From: a virus
Reading direction: 5' to 3' (one strand)
IMG/VR virus record: IMGVR_UViG_3300022908_000005
Span: 1-38,590 of that record
Length of the DNA stretch: 38,590 nucleotides
The notes beneath the pieces are model-generated. The model had not been told where the DNA came from. It made no database searches and saw only the letters and a program-made list of their open reading frames with translations. Made by a program: the position numbers and the translations under genes. Below, in pieces: positions 1-6,845 of the stretch (within the stretch, counting starts at the first letter, position 1; every line of letters starts with the position of its first letter).

Positions 1-51
1 CAGTTGACTACGCGGCCGGCCTCGGTGTGTTCGCGGTAGCGGACGCTGCTT

Positions 52-67
52 GGGGGCTACTGCCCCC
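52..67. terminator. Small GC hairpin
   Basis: GGGGGC (52-57), a TACT loop and GCCCCC (62-67) form a perfect 6-bp stem. There is no T-tract. If the ends of the window join, it would lie downstream of the rightward replication operon and could help end its transcripts. That role is inference. Confidence 0.3.
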
Positions 68-92
68 GCTTGGGTGGGGTGAATTGGGGCCT

Positions 93-366
93 TGCAGGCG
101 CCAAACTCGCAACTTCGCCCGCCCTGGGTCATTTTTGATCCACCCCCTGTAGTCAAAGCGCCTGCAAGCTAGAGCAGGCATGCGCTCCTAGCTGCTGCCC
201 CTCAGGCAAGGCGCCTGCAAGCTTGGCAGAACCCTCCTCGAGCTGCCTCGAGCTCGCTACGGTGCAGGCGCTGTCCTTAGCTGAGCTGATGTGGGGCGGT
301 GTGGGAGCGGCTAGGCGCCTGCAAGGGGGAGAGGGGAGAGGGAGTGGACTGGCCGAGTGCAGGCGC
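93..366. repeat. Six iteron-like 9-bp repeats
   Basis: The core GCGCCTGCA occurs at 158-166, 211-219 and 315-323. Its complement TGCAGGCGC occurs at 93-101, 263-271 and 358-366. In the core's orientation the extended form is RGCGCCTGCAM. Start-to-start spacings are 65, 53, 52, 52 and 43 bp, so several lie about five helical turns apart. No other copy was noticed elsewhere in the window. Arrays like this in phages and plasmids serve as replication, partition or terminase recognition sites. Which applies here is not shown. Confidence 0.75.
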
Positions 367-670
367 TTAGCTGTAAGATCTCCAAGCGGGCGGGACCACG
401 CATCCCTACCGCCACGCGCCCCGGGCCAGTCGACCCTACAGGCTAGCCGCGGGGCGCACTGTGTTACCCTCCCGCGCAAGCAGGCCAGCCGAGGGCATAA
501 GGTCGGCCGGTAAGTGTCGGAGTCGCTACCCGCCCGCCTGCTGCTAATGCTACCCTCCCGCCAGGCCACAGCACGACCCGAAAGGGGAGGCCCACTAGCC
601 GGCAACTCAGGAGCCGACCGGCCTAGTCGAGTTAGCCACGGCGCTCGGCGGGCGCTGGTGAATGTGCCTG

Positions 671-700
671 GCCTCCGATCGGTTAATCCCGATCGGAGGC
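671..700. terminator. Perfect 12-bp stem hairpin
   Basis: GCCTCCGATCGG (671-682), a TTAATC loop and CCGATCGGAGGC (689-700) form a perfect inverted repeat. It lies beyond the last leftward genes, so it is best read as the terminator of that operon. Neither strand carries a long T-run after the stem, so a terminator needing another factor, or a protein-binding or cruciform role, is also possible. Confidence 0.5.
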
Positions 701-703
701 TGT

Positions 704-949
704 CTAATGCCCCCGAGGCTGGTAGCTAGTAGCCGACCGCCGCACAAACCACTGGTGAGCCATCCGCCAGAGCATGCCTACCCCGGAGCATGCCCGGTGA
801 GCCCGCTGGAACTCCGTCCACCAGCGCCAATGCGTAAGGCTCCGCCCGTTCGCCATGAGCCGGTTAGGGATCCATGCCGACCGCGCTCCACATCGCTGGC
901 AACTCGCCTCGTTCACCCCGAGACTGATCCAGCTACGGGTCCGGCTCAA
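704..949 (-). CDS. Doubtful small protein, end of leftward operon
   Basis: This is an 81-residue frame whose TTG start overlaps the stop of the DUF4417-like gene as TTGA, the same kind of overlap seen along the operon. The product has one CxxC pair (SCQRCG) and a Trp-rich stretch (HWRWWTEF). It resembles no family I know, and the TTG start is weak. The overlap and the hairpin downstream are the only support, so it may not be a gene. Confidence 0.25.
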   Translation of the reverse strand: MSRTRSWISLGVNEASCQRCGARSAWIPNRLMANGRSLTHWRWWTEFQRAHRACSGVGMLWRMAHQWFVRRSATSYQPRGH

Positions 950-1590
950 TGCCCCGCCTCTCGCAAGGCCTTAGCCCGCGTTCCCTCACCAGGCCGCACC
1001 CTCGAGTCCGCCCCTCGCCCCACGTGCACGCAATTCGCCCGAGCTTGACACCATGCCCTTGTAGCTGCCCCGCCGCCCCACACGAGCAGCGTAAACGCAG
1101 CTCCCGCCGAATGCCTGACCGCCAGCTCTAGCTCCCGGTCGAGGTCCCCGACCCGGCAATCCCACCCCGCCGTGGCGTACCGCTGCCATCCCTCCGGCAC
1201 CCCGAGCAGCACCAGATCCGCATGCACCGGGCTCACACATAGATCCACCCATACCTCGGCCCCCGCATCCTGCCACACCCTCGCAGCATGCCGCTTCTGA
1301 TAGGTCCGATAGATCGCTACAGCCCGCGGCGTGTCGTCATGCACGGTGTAATTCACCTCTATCAGCTCCCGTGCCCCGCTCCGCATCGGCAGCAGCCAGT
1401 CATGCTCAAGCGCGTTGAATCGGTAATCGTCCACGTAGAACGCCCACGTTGACGCATTCGCCGTCCGCCTGACTGAGCCCCATGCCAGAACCGGAGCCGT
1501 TACCTGAGGCGCATGCTCAAGCCTCGGAGGCAGGACTAGGCTCGGTATACCTAGCGGGTTATCGCTCGGCAGTATCAGCTCGGGGTTCAC
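946..1590 (-). CDS. DUF4417-like protein
   Basis: The product has 214 residues. Its central part (about residues 45-170) has the pattern I associate with DUF4417: a FYVDDYRF motif, then a short stretch ending in a Tyr-rich helix (AIYRTYQKRHAARVWQDAG), a strand with Asp, and a GVPEGW turn. The family is common in phages and plasmids and has no established activity. The start overlaps the stop of the upstream gene as ATGA, so the two are translationally coupled. The C-terminal 45 residues are basic and Ala/Arg-rich and may be disordered. The family call rests on pattern memory. Confidence 0.65.
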   Translation of the reverse strand: MNPELILPSDNPLGIPSLVLPPRLEHAPQVTAPVLAWGSVRRTANASTWAFYVDDYRFNALEHDWLLPMRSGARELIEVNYTVHDDTPRAVAIYRTYQKRHAARVWQDAGAEVWVDLCVSPVHADLVLLGVPEGWQRYATAGWDCRVGDLDRELELAVRHSAGAAFTLLVWGGGAATRAWCQARANCVHVGRGADSRVRPGEGTRAKALREAGH

Positions 1591-2153
1591 TTGTCCCGAT
1601 CGATCGGAGGATATGCGCTCCCCGGCTGCCCCGGCTCATTGCTGCCGGTGCAAGCGTTGGCGCAATCGTTCGCCGCTGGACAGCGCTTGTTCCCGCAAGC
1701 CGGGCAAAGCATCATGCCCTGCCAGTCCGGTGTGCACTTCCAGCAGCAGGGCTCCGTTTTGGATTCACCCTTCGGCCACATGCTCCCCGCTAGCTCCTCC
1801 GCGATCAGCTCGTCGAGCGGCCGCTCGGGCGCCAGATAACCCTTAGTCGCTAGGTGCGCACGCTGTTCGTCCGCTAGTAGCTGCTCGGCATGCGCGCGGT
1901 AACCCTTCGTCACCTCGTGATCGCGCTGCTCGTGCTCTAGCCGATCGGCGTACTGATCGCGCTCAGCTGCTACCCTCCGAACGCGCGCATCACACCTTGC
2001 CATTGCGACTACCCCCTCGTGCCAAAGCTCCTCTAACCGCTCGACCGCCGTCTTAACTCGCAACGTCTGGAACCGCTTCGGCTGCTCTGCCTCCAGCTGA
2101 GCCAACAGCTCATACAGGACTTGAAATGCATCGGACTCGGGCTGCTCACTCAT
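1587..2153 (-). CDS. Coiled-coil protein with Cys cluster
   Basis: The product has 188 residues. Residues 35-120 are charged and helical and probably form a coiled coil. Within this lies an imperfect tandem repeat of about 20 residues, each ending in TKGY (EVTKGYRA, then LATKGYLA). The C-terminal part holds eight cysteines between 136 and 168, including CCWKC and CPACGNKRC, suggesting one or two zinc ribbons. It overlaps the upstream gene by 8 bp and the downstream gene by 4. No function is known. A coiled coil plus zinc ribbon suggests a nucleic-acid or protein adaptor, which is inference only. Confidence 0.65.
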   Translation of the reverse strand: MSEQPESDAFQVLYELLAQLEAEQPKRFQTLRVKTAVERLEELWHEGVVAMARCDARVRRVAAERDQYADRLEHEQRDHEVTKGYRAHAEQLLADEQRAHLATKGYLAPERPLDELIAEELAGSMWPKGESKTEPCCWKCTPDWQGMMLCPACGNKRCPAANDCANACTGSNEPGQPGSAYPPIDRDK

Positions 2154-2484
2154 CGCAGCTCCAAGGATGAGGCTTTGCCAGCTCCCTCGCCTCAGCCGTT
2201 ACCCGCGGCCGCTCACTCCGCGCCCATGCGTCGAGGCGGACCCGAGCTTGCACATTCCTTTCCATCACCTCGTCCACCAGCGGCACGAGATCCGCCGTTA
2301 CCCGGTTGCTGCAATAGTTGCAAAACCGCCGATGCTTATCCGCGACCGGAGCCGTGCACCCCGCGCACTGCTTGACCGGGCGCCGCTTCGCCATGTCCAG
2401 CGCTGCCGCCTTATAGGCCTCCGCGATCGTCGGATCCTCGCCCCGCTGTTTAGCCCTCTCGATCAAATCAGCCAGTGCTCCCAT
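2146..2484 (-). CDS. Small zinc-ribbon protein
   Basis: The product has 112 residues. A CxxC pair at 40/43 (CAGC) and a second at 55/58 (CNYC) are separated by 11 residues, the usual spacing of a small zinc ribbon. The helix that follows (about 62-100) is long and charged. The start ATG lies 4 nt after the stop of the upstream small basic gene. I do not recognise the family. Binding of nucleic acid or a partner protein is possible but not shown. Confidence 0.65.
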   Translation of the reverse strand: MGALADLIERAKQRGEDPTIAEAYKAAALDMAKRRPVKQCAGCTAPVADKHRRFCNYCSNRVTADLVPLVDEVMERNVQARVRLDAWARSERPRVTAEARELAKPHPWSCDE

Positions 2485-2488
2485 GCTC

Positions 2489-2731
2489 TCACCTCTTTTT
2501 CGGTTTCACGTTAGCGCCAGGCCTCTTGCCCCGGATCGGGATCGGAGGCGGGACCCCTTTAGCCCCATGCCATCCCTTATCGATAGCCGACACCTCCCGA
2601 TCCTGCTTGCTGAACGCCCGCGCGTTGTCGTTCGCCGGAGCCATCGTTACATCATTCTCAGGCGGCTTTTTCAGCCACGCCGGAGGCTGAGCCCGTAACA
2701 GTGACGCTTTCAATCCTCCGCCTTTAGCCAT
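2489..2731 (-). CDS. Small basic disordered protein
   Basis: The product has 80 residues, begins MAKGGGLKASLL and ends in a Lys/Arg tail (NVKPKKR). It contains many Pro, Gly and Lys residues and no clear fold. It lies 37 bp after the stop of the upstream Cys-rich gene, one of the few real gaps in this operon. Its charge would suit DNA or RNA binding, but no domain is recognised and the call is only that it is probably expressed. Confidence 0.5.
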   Translation of the reverse strand: MAKGGGLKASLLRAQPPAWLKKPPENDVTMAPANDNARAFSKQDREVSAIDKGWHGAKGVPPPIPIRGKRPGANVKPKKR

Positions 2732-2768
2732 GCGCCATCATGCGAGCGCCCCGGCCCGGCCGCAAGCG

Positions 2769-3101
2769 CTAGCGCTTCCGCCAGAGTTTGACCGCCTGCT
2801 CTGCCTGCTCCCGCTTTGATAGCCCGGGATCCTCGTCCGGCTCAGTCCCGCCGAAACAAGAGCACCGCTGCTCTTGATGAGCGACCGATCCGCTGATCGT
2901 GCGCAGAAAGCAGTCCTGGTGCCACGGCATGTAGATCGCTCCGTCCCGGGTAAGGCACGGCATCAGCAGGCCCGAGTCGTCCTCGCCGAAAAACTGCTCG
3001 CACCATGCGCAAGGCGCGGTCGGGGTACAGCTTCGGTTTTGAGGCTCGCACATCCGCGCGAACGGCTCAGGCCCGAACCACCGGATCGTGGTCGCGTCCA
3101 T
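2769..3101 (-). CDS. Cys/His-rich small protein
   Basis: The product has 110 residues. CAWC (31/34) and the H61-C64 pair (WHQDCF) could form one zinc site. Further cysteines at 18, 25, 49, 80 and 82 are irregular. Aromatic residues between (FFGEDD, IYMPWH) give it the look of a treble-clef or HNH-like mini-domain, but the HNH catalytic pattern is not complete. The start overlaps the upstream stop by one base (TGATG). Function unknown. Confidence 0.6.
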   Translation of the reverse strand: MDATTIRWFGPEPFARMCEPQNRSCTPTAPCAWCEQFFGEDDSGLLMPCLTRDGAIYMPWHQDCFLRTISGSVAHQEQRCSCFGGTEPDEDPGLSKREQAEQAVKLWRKR

Positions 3102-3484
3102 CAGTTCTCCTCCCTCGAGCCCGTCGATAGTACCCCGATCGTCCGCGTATGGATCGGGACCTCGATCAGCATCCGCCGGCAGCTCTCAGCATGGGTCACT
3201 AGTAGAACCCGCATGATGCCCTCCCGAGCGGGCTCGCGGAGGGGCAGCAAGTTCTCGTCCGGCCACTCCTCCTCCTCGCCCCGCGAGAGCGCGATCGATC
3301 GGGGTAGGTAGTACGCAAACCACTCCGCCGCATCGATGTAGATCACCCCGATCGTGTCGGCTAGCTTGTCCTCCACGATCGGCAGCTCTCCAAGCCGCTC
3401 CATCCCTTTGATGAACCGCGCCCGCATCCCCGGATCGAAATCGCGGAGCGGCGGGAACGCCTCCATGTAATCAGCCTCAGTCAT
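3101..3484 (-). CDS. Unknown protein, paralogue A
   Basis: The product has 127 residues and is related to the next gene upstream. Both begin MTE and share an N-terminal segment in which ARFIKGMERL here matches AQFIAGMERL there. Both continue with an IGVI strand, an FPRS/LPRS motif, and a hydrophobic strand near the C-terminus (MLIEVP, FLIGVP). The fold looks alpha then beta. The pair is separated by only 3 bp, so it arose by tandem duplication and then diverged strongly. No known family is recognised. Confidence 0.65.
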   Translation of the reverse strand: MTEADYMEAFPPLRDFDPGMRARFIKGMERLGELPIVEDKLADTIGVIYIDAAEWFAYYLPRSIALSRGEEEEWPDENLLPLREPAREGIMRVLLVTHAESCRRMLIEVPIHTRTIGVLSTGSREEN

Positions 3485-3487
3485 GGC

Positions 3488-3874
3488 CTAGTTGCTTTTC
3501 TCTTCCGGCTCGACGTAGCGGCGCATGGCCGGCACACCGATCAAAAACTCACCCCATGGCGCTAAGACCAAAACGTCGAACTCGCCCGGGTTTGGCGGCT
3601 CACGTAGCGCCGCGCAGGTTTCGGGGTGTAGCGAGAAATTCACCGGCTCGCGGTTTGTACTCTCCGCAATGACGGAGCGCGGGAAGTTAGAGGCCTCGAC
3701 GTGTCCCGTTGACAGCACCATTATCACCCCGATCCATTCCTCCATCGGACCGCGCAGGTTCATCGATTGCAATCGCTCCATGCCCGCGATGAATTGCGCG
3801 CGCTGCTCGGGCTTCCATTCCGCGAGCAATGGCAATGCCTTTAGGTAGGCCTGCTCCATGTCGGTCTCAGTCAT
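3488..3874 (-). CDS. Unknown protein, paralogue B
   Basis: I place the start at ATG 3874 (128 residues), not further upstream. This ATG overlaps the preceding stop as ATGA, is preceded by GGGAGAG at a suitable distance, and gives an N-terminus that aligns with paralogue A (MTE then a short helix). Shared features are QFIAGMERL at about 30-38, an IGVI strand and NFPRS at about 63-67. Function unknown. Two adjacent, diverged copies suggest a heteromer or divided roles, which is inference. Confidence 0.65.
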   Translation of the reverse strand: MTETDMEQAYLKALPLLAEWKPEQRAQFIAGMERLQSMNLRGPMEEWIGVIMVLSTGHVEASNFPRSVIAESTNREPVNFSLHPETCAALREPPNPGEFDVLVLAPWGEFLIGVPAMRRYVEPEEKSN

Positions 3875-4254
3875 GGCTTGCTCTCCCTTTCCGTCACGTG
3901 AGCCCACGGTTGCTCCCTCACACGCGCCAGCACGACCGCCGGATCGTCCGAATCAATCATCACCTCGTCATACGCCCCACTCCCGCCGGCCTCGAAGATC
4001 ACCCGAAACAAGGTGAGCACGTCCGCGATCGGCTGCCCCGGTTTCGTACTCCCCGAGTAGAAGCTTTTCCGGTCCTTGCTCTTGTCGGTCAAATCGTCGT
4101 CATGGTAGTAGCGGAACCGATACTCAAACCGCCACGTCTCCTCGCCCTGATCGCGGTAGATCCAGCCGAGCATATTGCCGACGTCGGGCCCGCCCAAAAT
4201 ATGCAGCTCCGCCCAAAACACGCGCGAGATAAACCGCCCGGGGATCAGCTCCAT
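3871..4254 (-). CDS. Unknown acidic protein
   Basis: The start ATG 4254 shares its A with the stop of the upstream gene (TAATG). A longer reading frame exists, but its extra N-terminus lies antiparallel over another gene's codons and is low-complexity. The 127-residue product has an aromatic-rich strand region (WRFEYRFRYYHDDD, about 42-55) and an acidic DSDDPAVVLARVREQ stretch near the end. No family is recognised. It belongs to the coupled leftward operon of small accessory genes. Confidence 0.6.
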   Translation of the reverse strand: MELIPGRFISRVFWAELHILGGPDVGNMLGWIYRDQGEETWRFEYRFRYYHDDDLTDKSKDRKSFYSGSTKPGQPIADVLTLFRVIFEAGGSGAYDEVMIDSDDPAVVLARVREQPWAHVTERESKP

Positions 4255-4832
4255 TAGCCGGCCTCCGCTACTTGCTCCGCCAAGCCCTCGACCACTTGCC
4301 GCACATACTCGATCGATCGGTACGTCTCGCCCGCGGCGAACCGCAGACCCGAACCGATCGCTGCTAGCGTCGCATTTAGACCGGGGGTGAGGTCCCGGTA
4401 GTGTCCGCAGTCGAAACCGAGCCACCAAATATCGCGCTCCTCTCCCGGCTCAGGCTTGTGGCAGATGCCACCTCGGCAGAGATCGGAATAGGTGAGCACG
4501 CCGTGAGCGTGGATCTCCTCGAGCTTGGGTGAGCCGTAGTGCTGCCGGTAAAACGGATGCTCGGGAGGCACCCCGACATAGCCGCACAGTGAGCCCATGT
4601 GATTGCGCACGATTAGGCACGGCAGGCCGCTCGCGTGCCGCCACTCGATCCGATCGGGCTCGCCCTGCCACGGTCCCGGACCCCACTCGCTCTTTGTGTG
4701 AAATAGGAGCTGCCGGCCTTTCTGCCACCAGTACCAGTGATGTCCGCGCAGCAGCCTGCGCCCTGCTCGGATCGCGCGTGCGTTGCGAGTCTTGAGTTTG
4801 CCTGCTCGGCGCCGTTCTTTAAGCCTTGCCAT
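4254..4832 (-). CDS. Conserved phage protein with GYVGVP and GFDCGH motifs
   Basis: The product has 192 residues from ATG 4832. A GTG one codon upstream is also possible. After a very basic first 30 residues it has the run GYVGVPPEHPF, a Gly/His stretch with LTYSDLC and ICHKPEPGE, then WWLGFDCGHYRDLTPG. This order is familiar from uncharacterised proteins of many phages and prophages. The conserved His, Cys and Asp residues hint at metal binding or catalysis, but none has been assigned as far as I know. The start is coupled to the upstream stop, and the stop to the downstream start. Confidence 0.7.
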   Translation of the reverse strand: MARLKERRRAGKLKTRNARAIRAGRRLLRGHHWYWWQKGRQLLFHTKSEWGPGPWQGEPDRIEWRHASGLPCLIVRNHMGSLCGYVGVPPEHPFYRQHYGSPKLEEIHAHGVLTYSDLCRGGICHKPEPGEERDIWWLGFDCGHYRDLTPGLNATLAAIGSGLRFAAGETYRSIEYVRQVVEGLAEQVAEAG

Positions 4833-5077
4833 CACGATTGCTGCCCCTTAGGGCCCGCCATCAGTTCCGCAAAGTCGCCCTCGATCGAGTCCGCGAGCGC
4901 GCGCAACACGGCGGGCGTTTGACTCAGGACCAGATCAGCCGAGATCCGCGACTCGTTCACCGCGAGTGAGATCCCGCTGCCGTCCTCGCCCTCGAGTACG
5001 ATCAGAATGCCCGCGTCCGCACTGAGTTGGTTCAGCATCACCCGTAGCGCCGAGTCGTATTTGCCCGGTCCGATCAT
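4832..5077 (-). CDS. Small unknown protein
   Basis: The product has 81 residues. Predicted strands (AGILIVLEG, GISLAV) are followed by helices (TPAVLRALADSIEGDFAEL). It is coupled on both sides: ATG 5077 overlaps the upstream stop as ATGA, and its own stop overlaps the next gene's start. No Cys cluster or known motif is present. It is probably a compact alpha/beta domain of unknown role. Confidence 0.6.
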   Translation of the reverse strand: MIGPGKYDSALRVMLNQLSADAGILIVLEGEDGSGISLAVNESRISADLVLSQTPAVLRALADSIEGDFAELMAGPKGQQS

Positions 5078-5277
5078 GGCTCACTCTCCTCATGCTCCGG
5101 CCCCTTGCCCCCACATTTGAGCGATCGTGGGTCGGCTCGGATGAATATGCCCGCATCGTCCGGCTCCCCGCAAACGCAGCAGACCCCGCCCGTGTCGCCT
5201 ACCAGCTGTGTCGGCTGCCGTTCCGGCTCCCTCTCTACCCAGCACTCAGGGCAGCACCGATGTGTCCATCCGCTCAC
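5074..5277 (-). CDS. 67-residue zinc-finger mini-protein
   Basis: The start is GTG 5277, which overlaps the upstream stop as GTGA. A longer frame lies mostly over the upstream gene and is rejected. The N-terminus reads WTHRCCPECW, a motif I know from small phage zinc proteins, followed by a Gln/Pro loop. A second cluster CCVCGEPD (33-36) and C55 complete one or two metal sites. The end is acidic. It probably binds zinc. The target is unknown. Confidence 0.65.
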   Translation of the reverse strand: MSGWTHRCCPECWVEREPERQPTQLVGDTGGVCCVCGEPDDAGIFIRADPRSLKCGGKGPEHEESEP

Positions 5278-5552
5278 GGCCGCCGCGCTTTCATCGCTTC
5301 CGCAATCTCGCGCAGCTGCGCATCGGTAGGGGGTGCGATTACCGGCGCAGTGTCCGCGCTCTCTGCCATTTTTGCAGCGCAGGAAAGGCAGACAAACGTG
5401 GCATAAGACGCTTCGGGTCGCGTGAATGAGGACGGTGAAAAAAAAGTCGGCTGGTCGCATAGCTGGCAGTTCAGCAAGCGCGTACCAGCGATTTCGTGCT
5501 CCATCCTCCCCTCGCTAGGGGCGCCCACCATGAAAATGGTATCGGTTGTCAC
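5274..5552 (-). CDS. Small zinc-ribbon protein
   Basis: The product has 92 residues from a GTG start at 5552 (GTGA overlap). Two CxxC pairs, CQLC (29/32) and CLSC (55/58), are 22 residues apart, with aromatic residues between them, as in zinc ribbons. The C-terminal helix (AQLREIAEAMKARRP) is basic. It lies between the XRE-type regulator and another zinc mini-protein. A DNA- or RNA-polymerase-associated role is conceivable, but nothing in the sequence proves it. Confidence 0.65.
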   Translation of the reverse strand: MTTDTIFMVGAPSEGRMEHEIAGTRLLNCQLCDQPTFFSPSSFTRPEASYATFVCLSCAAKMAESADTAPVIAPPTDAQLREIAEAMKARRP

Positions 5553-6481
5553 GACTCGCGCCCCGTATAGAACACGACCGCCCGCCGGAGCACCTCGTTC
5601 TCCTCGCGCAGCTGCGCCAACTCATGCGATCCGCCGGCTAGCTCCCCTCGAGCGCGGGCCGCGCGTAGCGTTGTATTCTCGTTTCGCAGCTCCGTTATCT
5701 CGTGCCGCATCCTTGCAACATCCGGAGCCGCGAAGTGCGCTCGGATCTCGGGCTCCGGTGCGGGCTCGTCCTCCTCCGGCTCCGGATCGGGGAACCGTTC
5801 CAGGTTTGTCACTACGACATTAGCGGCCGGCGCTTTCGGTCCGTCCCGGAGTTCGAGCAAGTGATCGAGATCCAGATCCAGCGCGATCGATAGCCCTAGC
5901 AAATCATCGTCAATGGGCGCCACATCCCCCGATTCATAGGTCGTGAGCCGCGTAGGGACTGCGAGCTTAGCAAGCCTTGCCGCGTCCTTTTGTTGCAAGC
6001 CCTTTGCGATCCGAGCCTTGCGCAGCGCCTCGGAGAGCGGGGTCGGGGTGTGCTGCTTGGGAACGCGCTTTCGTCTACCGCCGATCGGGATCGGAGCTTG
6101 CGGAGGGGGAGCGCTATCCGGGCGCTTCACCAGGACGAGATTTTGCGGCGCGGGCTCCGGCTTGTTTGCGGCCTGTGCCTCCGATTTCTGCCGAGCCTCC
6201 GCCTCGATCTGCGCATTGATCCGATCGATATCGGCCGGGCTAAGAAGCGGGGTCGAGACCTTGACCGCCTCCCTCGGAGCTTTCTCCATCGGTCTAAGGT
6301 CGGGGTACATAATGTGCTGAGGAGCTTGCGGCCCCTCGTTGTAAATCACCTCACACCCCCGGCTCGTCCGCCGATGGATCTTGGCCGGTCGCCACGTCTC
6401 CCTCCCGTTATGGGTGTTTCGGACCTCGACTGCTTGGAACCGATAGTAAACCTCTTGAACCTGCGCGCCTCGAATTGTCAT
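5549..6481 (-). CDS. XRE-type HTH protein with C-terminal leucine zipper
   Basis: The product has 310 residues. The N-terminal 70 residues are a small aromatic-rich domain of unknown type. A Pro/Ala linker leads to an XRE-like helix-turn-helix at about 148-213 (LRKARIAKGLQQKDAARLA, then TYESG). The C-terminal 60 residues form a coiled coil ending LREENEVLRRAVVFYTGR, very like the end of IS3-family OrfA. The start has a strong Shine-Dalgarno (GGAGAGGG). It is the third of three neighbouring DNA-binding proteins whose C-termini match each other. It is probably a DNA-binding regulator that can dimerise through the zipper. Confidence 0.75.
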   Translation of the reverse strand: MTIRGAQVQEVYYRFQAVEVRNTHNGRETWRPAKIHRRTSRGCEVIYNEGPQAPQHIMYPDLRPMEKAPREAVKVSTPLLSPADIDRINAQIEAEARQKSEAQAANKPEPAPQNLVLVKRPDSAPPPQAPIPIGGRRKRVPKQHTPTPLSEALRKARIAKGLQQKDAARLAKLAVPTRLTTYESGDVAPIDDDLLGLSIALDLDLDHLLELRDGPKAPAANVVVTNLERFPDPEPEEDEPAPEPEIRAHFAAPDVARMRHEITELRNENTTLRAARARGELAGGSHELAQLREENEVLRRAVVFYTGRES

Positions 6482-6515
6482 GGGTTATCCCTCTCCGCTT
6501 TGTTTGGTTTAGTCC

Positions 6516-6845
6516 CTACCCGCGTCCGAGCAGCACGATCGTTTTTCGCAATGCTCGGACCTCTTCCAATAATTGATCGCGCTCGCGAATGAGCGCACCC
6601 CGCTCGCTCTCACTCCCTCGAGCTTCTACCCCGTTCGATGGCGCCCGCGCTGCCGGGGTATATCCGGTGCGGCTCGGCTCCTCCGGAGCGCTACTGATCC
6701 CGTATTTGTGCGACCAGTAATAAAGGCGCGATTTGGAGACCCCGAGTTCCAGCGCGACCGCTTGCACTGATCTGCGCCCTCGGTTCCAAAACGCGCTAGC
6801 CGCCCGCCGCTCGAACTCCTCGCTATTTTGCGGCCGGCTTGTCAC
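6516..6845 (-). CDS. OrfA-like HTH/leucine-zipper protein 2
   Basis: The product has 109 residues from a GTG start that overlaps the upstream stop (GTGA). Residues 9-45 form a transposase-type helix-turn-helix (RSVQAVALELGVSKSRLYYW), as in the HTH_Tnp_1 domain of IS3 OrfA. After a disordered linker, residues 83-107 form a zipper (RDQLLEEVRALRKTIVLL). The layout and length match OrfA, but no DDE transposase frame or IS end lies nearby. It is probably a standing phage regulator derived from an OrfA-like protein. Confidence 0.75.
   Translation of the reverse strand: MTSRPQNSEEFERRAASAFWNRGRRSVQAVALELGVSKSRLYYWSHKYGISSAPEEPSRTGYTPAARAPSNGVEARGSESERGALIRERDQLLEEVRALRKTIVLLGRG

Larger units (their letters stand above)
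1..703. other. Non-coding left end
   Basis: I see no convincing gene here. The open frames on both strands are short, overlap each other and are rich in Arg, Pro and Ser, as expected by chance in GC-rich DNA. The stretch instead holds six copies of a 9-bp motif (93-366), a small hairpin (52-67) and a 12-bp-stem hairpin (671-700). If the genome is circular, this joins the gene-free right end to form a space of roughly 0.9 kb between two converging operons. That is a usual place for terminators, an origin, or packaging and attachment sites. No tRNA was recognised. Confidence 0.7.

Noticed and set aside
153-605. 150-residue leftward frame in the left end
   Set aside because: Arg/Ser/Pro-rich, no coupling or motif, overlaps another equally poor frame on the opposite strand and covers the repeat array.
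4255-4428. Longer start for the unknown gene at 3871-4254
   Set aside because: The extra 58 residues are low-complexity and lie within the codons of the conserved upstream gene. TAATG coupling fixes ATG 4254.
5278-5460. Longer form of the zinc mini-protein at 5074-5277
   Set aside because: The extension is a shadow of the gene at 5274-5552, and GTGA coupling supports GTG 5277.
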